Of a stretch of 64,000 nt of DNA, positions 9,801 through 17,479 are shown piece by piece. A model generated the notes under the pieces. That model saw nothing but the letters and a program-made list of their open reading frames with translations, ran no database searches and was not told the origin of the DNA. Location of the stretch: the NCBI RefSeq assembly GCF_004345325.1, contig NZ_SLVJ01000011.1, positions 62,001 to 126,000 on the forward strand, given 5' to 3'. Every line of letters starts with the position of its first letter. Positions within the stretch are counted from its first letter, which is position 1. Source of the stretch: Acinetobacter calcoaceticus (lineage in GTDB: Bacteria; Pseudomonadota; Gammaproteobacteria; Pseudomonadales; Moraxellaceae). The translations under genes and the position numbers were made by a program.

Positions 9801-10534
9801 TTGGCTGCCGGGGTTTCTTCGACTACTTTTTGGTTACGCCGTTGCAAACTGCAATCACGCTCACCCAATGCCACCACTTGTCCTCGGCCATCGCCGAAGA
9901 TCTGCACTTCGACATGCCGCGCTTGATCGATAAAACGCTCGATAAACACACCCGCATCTTTAAAAAATTGTTCACCCAAGCGTTTGACACTGGCATAGGC
10001 TTCGATCAAAGCCTGCTCGCTGTCACAACGGGTCAAGCCTATCCCGCCCCCACCGGCTGTACTTTTGAGCATGATCGGATAACCAATTTGACCCGCTGCT
10101 GCCACGGCCTCTTCAAGACTACTCAACAATCCCGTCCCTTGGGTCATTGGCACTTGTGCTGCCGCTGCCAATTCACGGGCACGATGTTTGAGGCCGAATT
10201 CTAAAATTTGATCTGCAGTCGGTCCCATAAAGGCAATCGCATTGGCCTCACAAGCACGGGCAAATTCGGCACTCTCAGAGAGAAAACCATAGCCGGGGAA
10301 AATTGCCTCTGCACCACTGTCTTTGGCGGCTTGGATCAACTTATCAATACTGAGATAGGTATCGCTAGGTTTAAGCCCATTCAAGGCGATGGCAATATCG
10401 GCTTCTTGTACATGCTGCGCATAACGATCGCTATCCGAATAAACCGCAACACTTTGAATGCCCATTTTTTTAAGGGTTCGAATAGCACGTACTGCAATTT
10501 CACCACGATTCGAAATTAATACCGTTTTAAACAT
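6827..10534 (-). CDS. uca: urea carboxylase (biotin-dependent)
   Basis: This 1235-residue enzyme makes allophanate from urea, bicarbonate and ATP. The N-terminal biotin carboxylase module starts MFKTVLISNRGEIAVRAIRT and has the ATP-grasp glycine loop KSTAGGGGIGLTR. Two carboxyltransferase modules follow, related to KipA/AHS2 (about residues 475-800, with PSGPMDDYAFRLANRIVGN) and KipI/AHS1 (about 860-1060). The C-terminal biotinyl domain carries EAMKMELP with the biotinylated lysine near residue 1185. It lies 12 bases downstream of the allophanate hydrolase gene, giving a two-gene urea amidolyase operon in place of nickel urease. No urea ABC transporter lies next to it. Confidence 0.95.
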   Translation of the reverse strand: MFKTVLISNRGEIAVRAIRTLKKMGIQSVAVYSDSDRYAQHVQEADIAIALNGLKPSDTYLSIDKLIQAAKDSGAEAIFPGYGFLSESAEFARACEANAIAFMGPTADQILEFGLKHRARELAAAAQVPMTQGTGLLSSLEEAVAAAGQIGYPIMLKSTAGGGGIGLTRCDSEQALIEAYASVKRLGEQFFKDAGVFIERFIDQARHVEVQIFGDGRGQVVALGERDCSLQRRNQKVVEETPAANLPAATREQMHQAAIQLGQSVNYRSAGTVEFIYDAARDEFYFLEVNTRLQVEHPVTEMVMGIDLIECMLKVAANDSLDWERLQQLQPQGVAIEVRIYAEDPLKAFQPSPGVLTEVYFSEHARVDSWVSTGTEVSAYFDPMLAKIIVHAADRTAAILKLQQVLAETRLSGISTNLDYVQAVIADPRFAAMQIWTRMLDHFVYTPAVIEVLQPGTLSSIQDFPGRVGYWDIGVPPSGPMDDYAFRLANRIVGNAADAAGFEFTLLGPSLCFHADTVIALTGASCRADLDGQAVAFWQPIAVQAGQVLSLGQVESGCRCYLAVQHGLDVPLYLGSRSTFALGNFGGHAGRTLRAGDMINMLNVAVQDSAQSTATALAPELIPVYGQEWQIGVLYGPHGAPDFFKAEYIEEFFNTEWSVHFNSNRLGVRLCGPTPSWARENGGEAGLHPSNVHDCEYAIGAINFTGDFPVILAKDGPSLGGFVCPVTIAKAELWKVGQLKADDRIRFYPLSIEQANALEREQLRLIETLQPATPQPIELSVASSQPDMATLADLSATTLPDLNITTLGSTILASREQTALAPRAVYRQAGDSHILLEYGDNVLDLALRLRVHQLIQMLRAAQVEGILELSPGVRSLQIKYDGLILSQAALMQILLTLEQQMGDLSQIKVPSRIVHLPMAFEDSATLAAVDRYQQSVCSQAPWLPNNVDFIQRINGLAQRDQVKQILFDAHYLILGLGDVYLTAPCAVPIDPRHRLLSSKYNPARTFTAEGTVGIGGMYMCIYGMDSPGGYQLVGRTLPIWNRFKKNKQFGDQQWFLRFFDQIKYFPVSEAELDQWRLDFEHGQAQIQIEETEFDYAAYSQFLRDEQSSINDFQQQQQQAFQVEIDRCQALPSLPAELELADESQVDYTGYTALNASMTGNIWKILVEEDQQVKKGETVAIIEAMKMELPVFAECDGQIKALLCRAGQTVHRGEALLYLQAEPTAQSAQKSESKVA

Positions 10535-10546
10535 GTCGACTCCCCC

Positions 10547-12523
10547 TTAAACTTGGTCAGCTTGCGTGAATTGGTTTTTACTCTGGTTCTTGTTTTGATC
10601 TTGGCCCTGGTTTTGGCTCTGGTTTTGGCTCTGATTCAGACTCTGGTTTTGATCTTGGCTCTGATTCAGGCGCTGGCAATGCTGGATATACGCTCTCCAG
10701 CCACCAAAATGACTGATATCGGTGGCATTCGCTAAGCCATAAGGTTCACAGATAAAGCCTTTGACCCAACGGCCATCTGCAAGTTCGACATTGCCCATGC
10801 CCAATGGGGTTGGGATCTCTGCAACAAACTCACCAAAACGAGCAGTTGGCACATCCCAAAGTTCAACGATGATCTGTTGCCCCACCTCTGCATCTCGGGC
10901 CAGACCCGGTTTTGGCGGTTGCGTGCCTTGCAAGGCATAGAGGGCATACTGAGCAGCGGTCTTGGTGGTTTCAACCCACACCGCATTACGTGTGCTGAGT
11001 TGAAAATTGAGTGGCATACCGGTGAGATGCGCACCGACCACGGCGACCCGGATATGCGCTGATGATGCGGAGTCCACATGCGCTGATGCTGTCAAAACAG
11101 GCAAGGCACTCTTTTGCTCAGCGAATCCTCGCGCTAATGCCCCGAAATTCAGCTGGGTATGCTTCTGCCACAATTGTCCAAAATGCGCCAAAGCAGCATC
11201 GTGCCATGCTGGCGCAATTAAGCTGATACCAAAAGGCAAGCCATCGGGTCTAAAACCTGCGGGTAAGGCCAAAGCACTCAGATCCGCCAGATTGGTAAAG
11301 TTGGTATAACGTCCAAAATGCGAGTTGTATTCAATCGGTTGTTGCTGCATCTCAGCAAGGGTATGAATGGTGGCTGAGGTCGGTACGATCAAGGCATCAA
11401 AACCAGCCAAACAGGTCTGGATCTGGCGGGCCAAATCTTGTCTAAGATACTCTGCTGCATAGGCATCCATCGCCGTATAGTGTTCACCCTGACGAATGAT
11501 CTGCAATACAGTGGGATCAAACTGCTCTGGGCATTGTGCTAAGGCTTCAGCCACGGCCACAGTACGCTCCGCCACCCAACTGCCTTGGTAAAGCTGCGCT
11601 GAGAGTTGCTCAAAGCTCGAAAAATCGATTGCGGTAATTTGGGCATTCAAACCCTGCAATTGGGTCAGTGCTTGGGCAAAAGCCTGCTCAGCCTGTAGAT
11701 CACCAAAGAACTCTAGATCTTTGGGCACTGCAAATTTGAGTTGTGCACTAAATTGTGCCGGTGTAGTTTGAGGATGCTGACGTGAATAACTGTCCGCCAC
11801 ATCATAGGCTTCAAGAATCTGCGCGACATAGGCGGCATCATTGACCGTTAAAGCAAATACCGATACGCAGTCTAGGCTCTTACAGGCTGGGAATACCCCA
11901 CGATTGGAAAAACGTCCTTTGGTCGGTTTAAGTCCGACAATATTATTAAAGGCTGCTGGCACTCGTCCAGAACCTGCAGTATCCGTTCCAAGTGAAAAAG
12001 GCACCAAGCCACGTGCCACTACACTGGCAGAACCTGAACTTGAGCCACCACTGACATAGTCGGGGTGAATGCTATTGGGTACAGCACCATAGGGTGAGCG
12101 CGTTCCAACCAAGCCTGTGGCGAATTGATCTAAATTGGTCTTACCGATCAGGATTGCACCTGCTTGTTTCAGCAAGCGCACCACTTCGGCATCTACTTCG
12201 ATGATCTGATTCAAGGCTGGGCATGCGGCAGTGGTTGCATAACCGGCAGCATTGATATTGTCTTTGACTGCAAAAGGCACACCGTATAAGGGATACTGAT
12301 CAAAGGGCTGTGCTAAGTCGACGCAGCGCTGTTTTAATTGTTCAATTTGAGTGCTGAGTTGTGCGATGGATGCCTGGGCAATCCATGCAGGATCATCCGC
12401 CTGTAAATGTGCGGGCAATGCCAATAAATCATCGAGTTGAATGCGCTTTTCGCGATATGCGGTTTGCCACTCGGAGAGGGTCCAACCCATGGTATTTGGG
12501 ATTGCGTTCTGAGTCGCAGCCAT
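10547..12523 (-). CDS. atzF: allophanate hydrolase with N/Q-rich C-terminal tail
   Basis: The 658-residue protein hydrolyses allophanate to ammonia and CO2, the second step of ATP-dependent urea degradation. Its amidase-signature domain has Lys87 in GVPFAVKDNI, the serine loop GGSSSGS (about 159-165) and nucleophile Ser185 in GTDTAGSGR. A C-terminal allophanate hydrolase domain ends near WRAYIQHCQRLNQSQ. The last roughly 35 residues are a low-complexity run of Asn, Gln, Ser and Asp built from near-repeats such as NQSQNQSQNQ, encoded by imperfect DNA repeats around 10573-10676. That tail is not part of any domain I know and could vary in length between strains. Confidence 0.93.
   Translation of the reverse strand: MAATQNAIPNTMGWTLSEWQTAYREKRIQLDDLLALPAHLQADDPAWIAQASIAQLSTQIEQLKQRCVDLAQPFDQYPLYGVPFAVKDNINAAGYATTAACPALNQIIEVDAEVVRLLKQAGAILIGKTNLDQFATGLVGTRSPYGAVPNSIHPDYVSGGSSSGSASVVARGLVPFSLGTDTAGSGRVPAAFNNIVGLKPTKGRFSNRGVFPACKSLDCVSVFALTVNDAAYVAQILEAYDVADSYSRQHPQTTPAQFSAQLKFAVPKDLEFFGDLQAEQAFAQALTQLQGLNAQITAIDFSSFEQLSAQLYQGSWVAERTVAVAEALAQCPEQFDPTVLQIIRQGEHYTAMDAYAAEYLRQDLARQIQTCLAGFDALIVPTSATIHTLAEMQQQPIEYNSHFGRYTNFTNLADLSALALPAGFRPDGLPFGISLIAPAWHDAALAHFGQLWQKHTQLNFGALARGFAEQKSALPVLTASAHVDSASSAHIRVAVVGAHLTGMPLNFQLSTRNAVWVETTKTAAQYALYALQGTQPPKPGLARDAEVGQQIIVELWDVPTARFGEFVAEIPTPLGMGNVELADGRWVKGFICEPYGLANATDISHFGGWRAYIQHCQRLNQSQDQNQSLNQSQNQSQNQGQDQNKNQSKNQFTQADQV
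10573..10676. repeat. imperfect short tandem repeats encoding the N/Q-rich tail
   Basis: On the plus strand this stretch repeats variants of CTGGTTTTGGCT and CTGATTCAG, which read as NQSQ/NQDQ units at the end of the allophanate hydrolase. The periodic pattern suggests expansion or contraction by replication slippage. The boundaries are approximate. Confidence 0.6.
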
Positions 12524-12845
12524 CTAATGCATCCTATCTTGTATACTCGTTAAGCATTACAGTGCAGGATTTATGCCAATGATTTTTTCAGCATGCTTTA
12601 CATTAAGTTGGGTGTAGAACTGCACTTGAGTTGGTGCAAAGTTTGGATTGAGCGTGACATGATTGCGCCATGACTGCGCATCCGTATTTAAAAACTGCTT
12701 TTTAAATATGCCCAGTGCTGATGTAATCTACTGCCCAAACCACGCTGTAACACAAAACATTTTTTACCCTTTGGTAAAAAGTCCTGATAAGACCTATACT
12801 TAGTTTCATAAGCAAATACTCCCTAATGACGACTTGAGAAATAGT
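12524..12845. other. divergent intergenic region between atzF and the HdeD-like gene
   Basis: The left part should hold the promoter of the atzF-uca operon, but I recognise no clear hexamers or regulator site there. The right part holds the probable promoter of the HdeD-like gene, listed separately. No open frame here looks coding. Confidence 0.45.
12761..12800 (+). promoter_or_regulatory. probable promoter of the HdeD-like gene with overlapping palindrome
   Basis: A TATACT -10 hexamer (12795-12800) lies 18 bases after TTGGTA (12771-12776). The palindrome TTTTTACC-cttt-GGTAAAAA (12761-12780) has perfect 8-bp arms and covers the -35 region, a typical place for a repressor site. The hexamers and arms are seen; regulation is inferred. 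Confidence 0.4.
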
Positions 12846-13415
12846 ATGAAAACAGTAGGAAATGATTTAGTTCGCCATAAACTACATGAAAATCGTAAAT
12901 GGTATTTAGGTCTAGGCATATTGCTGACCATTTTTGGTTTTGTCCTTTTAGGTTCTTTACCCTTTGCCACCCTCTCCATGATCTATATGTTCGGTGTATT
13001 GATGATGATCGGTGGCGTACTGCACTTTTTTGCAGCATTTAAAATATTTGAGGGCGGATATCGCTGGTTTTGGGCACTGTTCGGTGTGCTGTATCTGGTG
13101 GCAGGCTACTATGCTTGGACCACACCACTGAAAACCGCGATTATCCTGACGGATCTATTGGCTATATTCCTGATCATTGCGGGTGTGATCCGTAGTGTGA
13201 GTGCGATTTTATTCCGTGCGGTTCAAGGCTGGGGCTGGACCTTATTTTCAGGCCTACTGACCTTGCTGACGGGGATTGTTATTCTCAAATCACCTGACGC
13301 GCCATTCTGGGTATTGGGTATGTTCTTGGCCATCGATATATTGTTCCAAGGAATTAACTACCTCCGATTGGCCTCTTATATTCGCCGTGAAGTGCCTAAC
13401 AGTTCTGCAGATTAA
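12846..13415 (+). CDS. HdeD-like (DUF308) inner-membrane protein
   Basis: The protein is about 189 residues with six hydrophobic segments arranged as three helix pairs, as in HdeD, a membrane protein of the E. coli acid-resistance region. Typical stretches are WYLGLGILLTIFGFVLLGSL and GGVLHFFAAFKIFEGGYRWF. The ATG at 12846 (MKTVGNDLVRHK) is chosen over an upstream start at 12834. The molecular activity of the family is not established. A strong terminator hairpin follows. Confidence 0.8.
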   Translation: MKTVGNDLVRHKLHENRKWYLGLGILLTIFGFVLLGSLPFATLSMIYMFGVLMMIGGVLHFFAAFKIFEGGYRWFWALFGVLYLVAGYYAWTTPLKTAIILTDLLAIFLIIAGVIRSVSAILFRAVQGWGWTLFSGLLTLLTGIVILKSPDAPFWVLGMFLAIDILFQGINYLRLASYIRREVPNSSAD

Positions 13416-13473
13416 GCCACTGATCAAAGCACATAATCATGCCTGGTTGGGCTTAAGTTAAAATAACAACAAG

Positions 13474-13510
13474 ATAAAACCCGCTATGGTTTCGCTATAG
13501 CGGGTTTTAT
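13474..13510. terminator. bidirectional rho-independent terminator
   Basis: Perfect 14-bp arms ATAAAACCCGCTAT (13474-13487) and ATAGCGGGTTTTAT (13497-13510) enclose a 9-base loop. The A and T tracts at the stem base let it work on both strands, ending the plus-strand HdeD-like gene and acting after the minus-strand permease gene. Confidence 0.88.
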
Positions 13511-13612
13511 TCATTAAATCATTTATAAAAGGTGCACCTCAAACCAAGAAGGAATCAATTCTTGGCCTGAGGCATATAGCACGGTTCATTCCTACACAAG
13601 AGCAAAGCCAAA

Positions 13613-15025
13613 TCATTGATCATCAATCCGTGCAAACTCCTGTTCAGGTGTGCCTTTGACCAAGTGATGGCGACTATACAGGACGTAATACAACACGAAT
13701 CCAATATAGATCATCGCTGTAATCAACCAGACTTTGGGATTGACCATCAAACCTGCAACCACTGCAATCGCAGCCAAAACCAAAGCAATACTCGAAGTCA
13801 CGATACCACCTGGGGTTTGATACGGGCGTGGCAGATCAGGCCGAGACAGGCGTAATTTGATATGCGATAGCATCATCAACACATAGGAAATGGTTGCACC
13901 AAACACTGCCATCAGGATCAAGAGATCGCCTTCACCACTCAATGACAGTAAAAATCCAATCACTCCAGGTACGATAATCGCTAAAGTCGGCGCTTTATTG
14001 CGGTTGGTCAAAGACAAGCTTTTCGGCAGATAACCCGCGCGTGACAAAGCAAAGATCTGACGAGAATAGGCATAGATAATCGAGAAGAAACTGGCAATCA
14101 ATCCCGCTAAGCCGACAAAGTTGACGAAACTGGCCAACCAGGTGTTTTGACCATAGACCGCAATCAATGCATCCACCAAGGGTGCACCGGAACTTTTCAG
14201 TGCATCAGCGCCTGCAGCACCTGCGCCTAAAAACAAGATCAATAGCGCAAAGGCCGCCAAGATCAGCATCGACCCGATCATACCGCGAGGGAGATCTCGT
14301 ACTGGATCTTTGACCTCTTCTGCAGCCAAGGGAACCCCTTCAACAGCCAGAAAAAACCAGATGGCATACGGTACCGCTGCCCAGATGCCAATATAGCCAA
14401 GGGGTAAGAAACTGCTCGCACCTGTGTTGCTACTGACACTGATATCAAATAAATTTTGACTATTAAAATGCGGCGCCATACCCAAGATAAACACCAACAA
14501 GGCCACACAAGCAATTGAGGTAATCACAAACATGATTTTCAGGGCTTCACCAGCACCTTTGAGATGTAGTCCCATAAACAGTGCATAACAGATCAAATAC
14601 ACCACCCAACCACCGACACCAAATAGGGACTCACAGTAGGCGCCTATAAACACTGCAATCGCAGCGGGTGCGATGGCATATTCGATTAAGATTGCGGTGC
14701 CTGTCAGATAACCCCCTAAGGGGCCAAAGGCGACGCGGGCAAAGCTATAACCACCGCCTGCTGTAGGCAGCATGGTCGACATTTCTGACATGGAAAAACT
14801 CATGCACAAATACATCACTGCCACAACCACTGTGGCGATGAACATACCGCCCCAACCGCCTTGCGCTAAGCCAAAATTCCAGCCTGCAAAATCACCTGAG
14901 ATCACATAGGACACCCCAAGCCCCACCAAAAGCAACCATCCGACTGCGCCTTTTTTAAGTTGCCGCTTGGCAAAATACTCTTCCTGATCAACCGAACGTT
15001 CTATATGTAATTGTGAATGTTTCAT
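13613..15025 (-). CDS. eat: ethanolamine permease (APC superfamily)
   Basis: The 470-residue protein has about twelve membrane segments. Its N-terminal region, with GAVGWLLLVGLGVSYVISGD followed by FAGWNFGLAQGGWGGM, closely resembles the ethanolamine permease subgroup of amino acid/polyamine transporters. The gene is divergent from an ethanolamine kinase candidate, and a phospho-lyase candidate lies about 4.3 kb away, which supports ethanolamine or a similar amino alcohol as substrate. In Pseudomonas the related permease accompanies eutBC; no eutBC is seen here. A 9-bp inverted repeat in the promoter region between permease and kinase is a candidate operator. Confidence 0.82.
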   Translation of the reverse strand: MKHSQLHIERSVDQEEYFAKRQLKKGAVGWLLLVGLGVSYVISGDFAGWNFGLAQGGWGGMFIATVVVAVMYLCMSFSMSEMSTMLPTAGGGYSFARVAFGPLGGYLTGTAILIEYAIAPAAIAVFIGAYCESLFGVGGWVVYLICYALFMGLHLKGAGEALKIMFVITSIACVALLVFILGMAPHFNSQNLFDISVSSNTGASSFLPLGYIGIWAAVPYAIWFFLAVEGVPLAAEEVKDPVRDLPRGMIGSMLILAAFALLILFLGAGAAGADALKSSGAPLVDALIAVYGQNTWLASFVNFVGLAGLIASFFSIIYAYSRQIFALSRAGYLPKSLSLTNRNKAPTLAIIVPGVIGFLLSLSGEGDLLILMAVFGATISYVLMMLSHIKLRLSRPDLPRPYQTPGGIVTSSIALVLAAIAVVAGLMVNPKVWLITAMIYIGFVLYYVLYSRHHLVKGTPEQEFARIDDQ

Positions 15026-15084
15026 GTTCGTTCAACACCTTGTTGACTGATATGTCCTCCATAGTGCGCAAAAAATAATTTCAA

Positions 15085-15126
15085 AACTTGACCCTAAAAC
15101 GCTTCATGGTCGGTTGAGGTCAAGTT
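15085..15126. promoter_or_regulatory. inverted repeat between permease and kinase genes (candidate operator)
   Basis: AACTTGACC (15085-15093) and GGTCAAGTT (15118-15126) are exact reverse complements. Their centres are 33 bp apart, about three helical turns, on the same DNA face. The pair sits between two divergent genes of the same proposed pathway, where a shared regulator would bind. The AraC-type protein at 16375 or the DeoR-type protein at 20809 are candidates. Confidence 0.45.
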
Positions 15127-15203
15127 GAGCGATTTTTACTTTTATAAGATCACTGCATTGCAATGTGCCTACCGCAAAAAAACTTAATGCAAGGAGAGCG
15201 AGC

Positions 15204-16205
15204 ATGAGCGTTCAACAAAATGAATTTTTAACCAGTGCACAACTTTTACAACTGGCTCAACGCGCTATGGCGCTCTATCCAGCGCAATACCAAGGAGAGA
15301 TTCGACTACTGTGCCAATCTGAAAATGCCACCTTTGCCATACAAACGGCACAAGCCCGTTATGCGCTACGGATTCACCGCCCTAACTATCACAGTCATCA
15401 AGCCATCGAAAGTGAACTCGATTGGTTAGCCGCATTAAATGAATCTGGAATCGAAGTTCCTAAAGCGATTCACTCCGAGATCGGGCAACGGGTTATCCAA
15501 CTGCAATTTTCAGAACATGTGCATCGTTATGCGGTACTGTTTGAATGGATTGATGGGACGATGCCCACTGTCGATGTCAGTCCCAAATCCTTTGAACAAC
15601 TCGGACAGATAACCGCGCGCTTGCATTTACACAGCAAAGCTTGGGAGATGCCGACTGATTTCCAACGCATCATCTGGAATCACGACACCATGGTTGGCCC
15701 ACAAGGGCATTGGGGTGATTGGCATGATGCACCACATCTCGAATTGAAAGATCATTTAATCATTGAAGAGAGTCTCGCTCTGATCAAAGCCAAGCTCGAT
15801 GGCTTTGGTCAGTCGTCCGATCGTTATGGTTTAATCCATGCCGACCTAAGATTGACCAATTTATTACTCAATAATCAACATATAGCGGTGATCGACTTTG
15901 ATGACTGTGGCATGAGTTGGTTTATGCATGATTTGGCTGCTGCCATTAGCTTTAATGAACACTATGCCGCTGCGCCTAATTGGGTTGAGCACTGGCTCAA
16001 AGGCTATGAACGCGTAGGACACATCAGTGATGCAGAGTATGCATTAATTCCAAGCTTTATTATGCAACGTCGGATTCAAATGCTGGCATGGAATGGTTCA
16101 CATGCCAGCACCGAGATGGCGCTGAGTTTAGGTAACCAGTGGTCTAATGAAACCATCCGATTATGCAAAAAATATCTACGCAACCAAATGCCCGTGGGTG
16201 TATAA
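15204..16205 (+). CDS. APH-family small-molecule kinase, probable ethanolamine kinase
   Basis: This 333-residue protein belongs to the aminoglycoside phosphotransferase/choline kinase fold. The catalytic loop GLIHADLRLTNLL has Asp214 and Asn219, and the metal-binding loop IDFDDCG follows near residues 230-236. The ATG at 15204 has a good AGGAGAG ribosome-binding site; an upstream GTG at 15165 does not. Divergent pairing with an ethanolamine permease and proximity to a phospho-lyase-like PLP enzyme suggest it phosphorylates ethanolamine or another amino alcohol such as 1-amino-2-propanol. Homoserine or aminoglycoside kinase activity is an alternative that sequence alone cannot exclude. Confidence 0.7.
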   Translation: MSVQQNEFLTSAQLLQLAQRAMALYPAQYQGEIRLLCQSENATFAIQTAQARYALRIHRPNYHSHQAIESELDWLAALNESGIEVPKAIHSEIGQRVIQLQFSEHVHRYAVLFEWIDGTMPTVDVSPKSFEQLGQITARLHLHSKAWEMPTDFQRIIWNHDTMVGPQGHWGDWHDAPHLELKDHLIIEESLALIKAKLDGFGQSSDRYGLIHADLRLTNLLLNNQHIAVIDFDDCGMSWFMHDLAAAISFNEHYAAAPNWVEHWLKGYERVGHISDAEYALIPSFIMQRRIQMLAWNGSHASTEMALSLGNQWSNETIRLCKKYLRNQMPVGV

Positions 16206-16213
16206 CCGGTTAT

Positions 16214-16235
16214 GTCCTGTATCGCAATACAGGAC
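16214..16235. other. perfect hairpin after the kinase gene
   Basis: GTCCTGTAT (16214-16222) and ATACAGGAC (16227-16235) form a 9-bp stem with a CGCA loop nine bases after the kinase stop codon. No T tract follows, so it is a weak rho-independent terminator at best and may instead stabilise the mRNA 3' end. The right half, ACAGGACTCA, recurs about 35 bases downstream. Confidence 0.5.
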
Positions 16236-16374
16236 TCAATCTGTTGTCACCCCGGAGTAAAGCACAGGACTCATGTGGTCCTCGCCCAATGAATCGTCCA
16301 CTTTCAAGTCGCCATGGTCTGGTATGTTATTTGCTCCCCAAAATAAATAATTCACAATAAAAATAGGGAATCTC

Positions 16375-17415
16375 ATGTACCACATCAATTCGACTCAATT
16401 GATTGGTGATGCGACCAATCTGAGCAATCAAGGCGTGCTGTCTGCGGCAGCATCTGGACTGAGCGATTTTATCTTGCAACACGGCGCAGATGTAGACCGG
16501 GTTTTTGGCAGTAGCGGTATCGATCCAGAGCGTTTAATCAGCCCAACCTTGAGCCTACAACTGCCTAATTACTGCAAGGTTTTGGAATATGCTGCTTCAT
16601 TTTCAGGCTGTGATAATTTTGGCTTGTACTATGGTCAACAGTTTCACCCTAAATCCTTAGGGCTGATTGGCTATATTGGACTTTGCTCATCTACACTTGA
16701 AATCGCGCTCAAAAATATGGCGCATTATTTCTATTTGCATCAAAAAGACACCCTGACTCGTATGCTCGATCTTGGAGAATGCTACCGGATCGATTATCAA
16801 ATACAACATGGTGCCATACTAACCCGACGTCAAGATGCCGAATTAACCATGGGCATGTTTATGAATGTGATTCGTGAGGTGTTGGGCGCGCATTACGCGC
16901 CACGTGAAATTCATTTTGAACATCCACGCCCCGAATTCTGGCAAGAGCATAGCAAGCTGTTTAATGCTCCGGTATTCTTTGAACAACCCTATAATTCCAT
17001 CGTCCTGCTAAAAAAAGACCTACAACACAATATGCCCATGCATGATCCGCTACTCTTAAATGTCATGCTCGATACCCTACACCTGCTCAATCTGGCCACC
17101 CCCTTACAAAGCCTGAGTGATCAAGTCCGATCGCATATCCAAATCGAACTGGCCAGCGGTGAACCAAATCTGGAAAAAATAGCGCATGAGCTTGGTCTGA
17201 GTGGCTGTGTGCTCAGTCGCCGCTTGAAAGCCGAAGGCTTGTGTTTTAGTGCCTTGGTTGAAGCAGTCCGCTGTGAGTTGGCGGACTATTATATGAAGCA
17301 GAAAAACATTCAAATTTCTGAAATGGCATTTTTGTTGGGCTATTCAGAAGCCAGTGCATTTTCCAGAGCCTTTAAACGCTGGTATGGCATTAACCCAAGA
17401 CAGTTTAGACATTGA
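16375..17415 (+). CDS. AraC-family transcriptional regulator
   Basis: The 346-residue protein has an N-terminal ligand-sensing domain of the arabinose-binding-like type (about 1-230) and a C-terminal double helix-turn-helix. The last part, MAFLLGYSEASAFSRAFKRW, is the standard AraC signature. It follows the kinase gene on the same strand by 169 bases and is a plausible activator of the amino-alcohol genes. It might use the inverted repeat at 15085-15126 or sites upstream of the phospho-lyase. The inducer is not known. Confidence 0.85.
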   Translation: MYHINSTQLIGDATNLSNQGVLSAAASGLSDFILQHGADVDRVFGSSGIDPERLISPTLSLQLPNYCKVLEYAASFSGCDNFGLYYGQQFHPKSLGLIGYIGLCSSTLEIALKNMAHYFYLHQKDTLTRMLDLGECYRIDYQIQHGAILTRRQDAELTMGMFMNVIREVLGAHYAPREIHFEHPRPEFWQEHSKLFNAPVFFEQPYNSIVLLKKDLQHNMPMHDPLLLNVMLDTLHLLNLATPLQSLSDQVRSHIQIELASGEPNLEKIAHELGLSGCVLSRRLKAEGLCFSALVEAVRCELADYYMKQKNIQISEMAFLLGYSEASAFSRAFKRWYGINPRQFRH

Positions 17416-17443
17416 TCCTTATCTCTTAGCAAGTCATGAATAC

Positions 17444-17472
17444 CGATCCCACTCCAGTATTGAGTGGGATCG
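17444..17472. terminator. hairpin between convergent genes
   Basis: CGATCCCACTC (17444-17454) pairs perfectly with GAGTGGGATCG (17462-17472) around a 7-base loop. It lies between the ends of the AraC-type gene (plus) and the ssuA-like gene (minus). There is no T tract on either side, so termination is likely from position but not certain. Confidence 0.55.
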
Positions 17473-17479
17473 CTATGCT

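Noticed and set aside
16214-16290. Repeated ACAGGACTCA near the kinase 3' end as a possible repeat family
   Set aside because: Only two short copies occur, one of them part of a hairpin, which is too little to call a repeat family.
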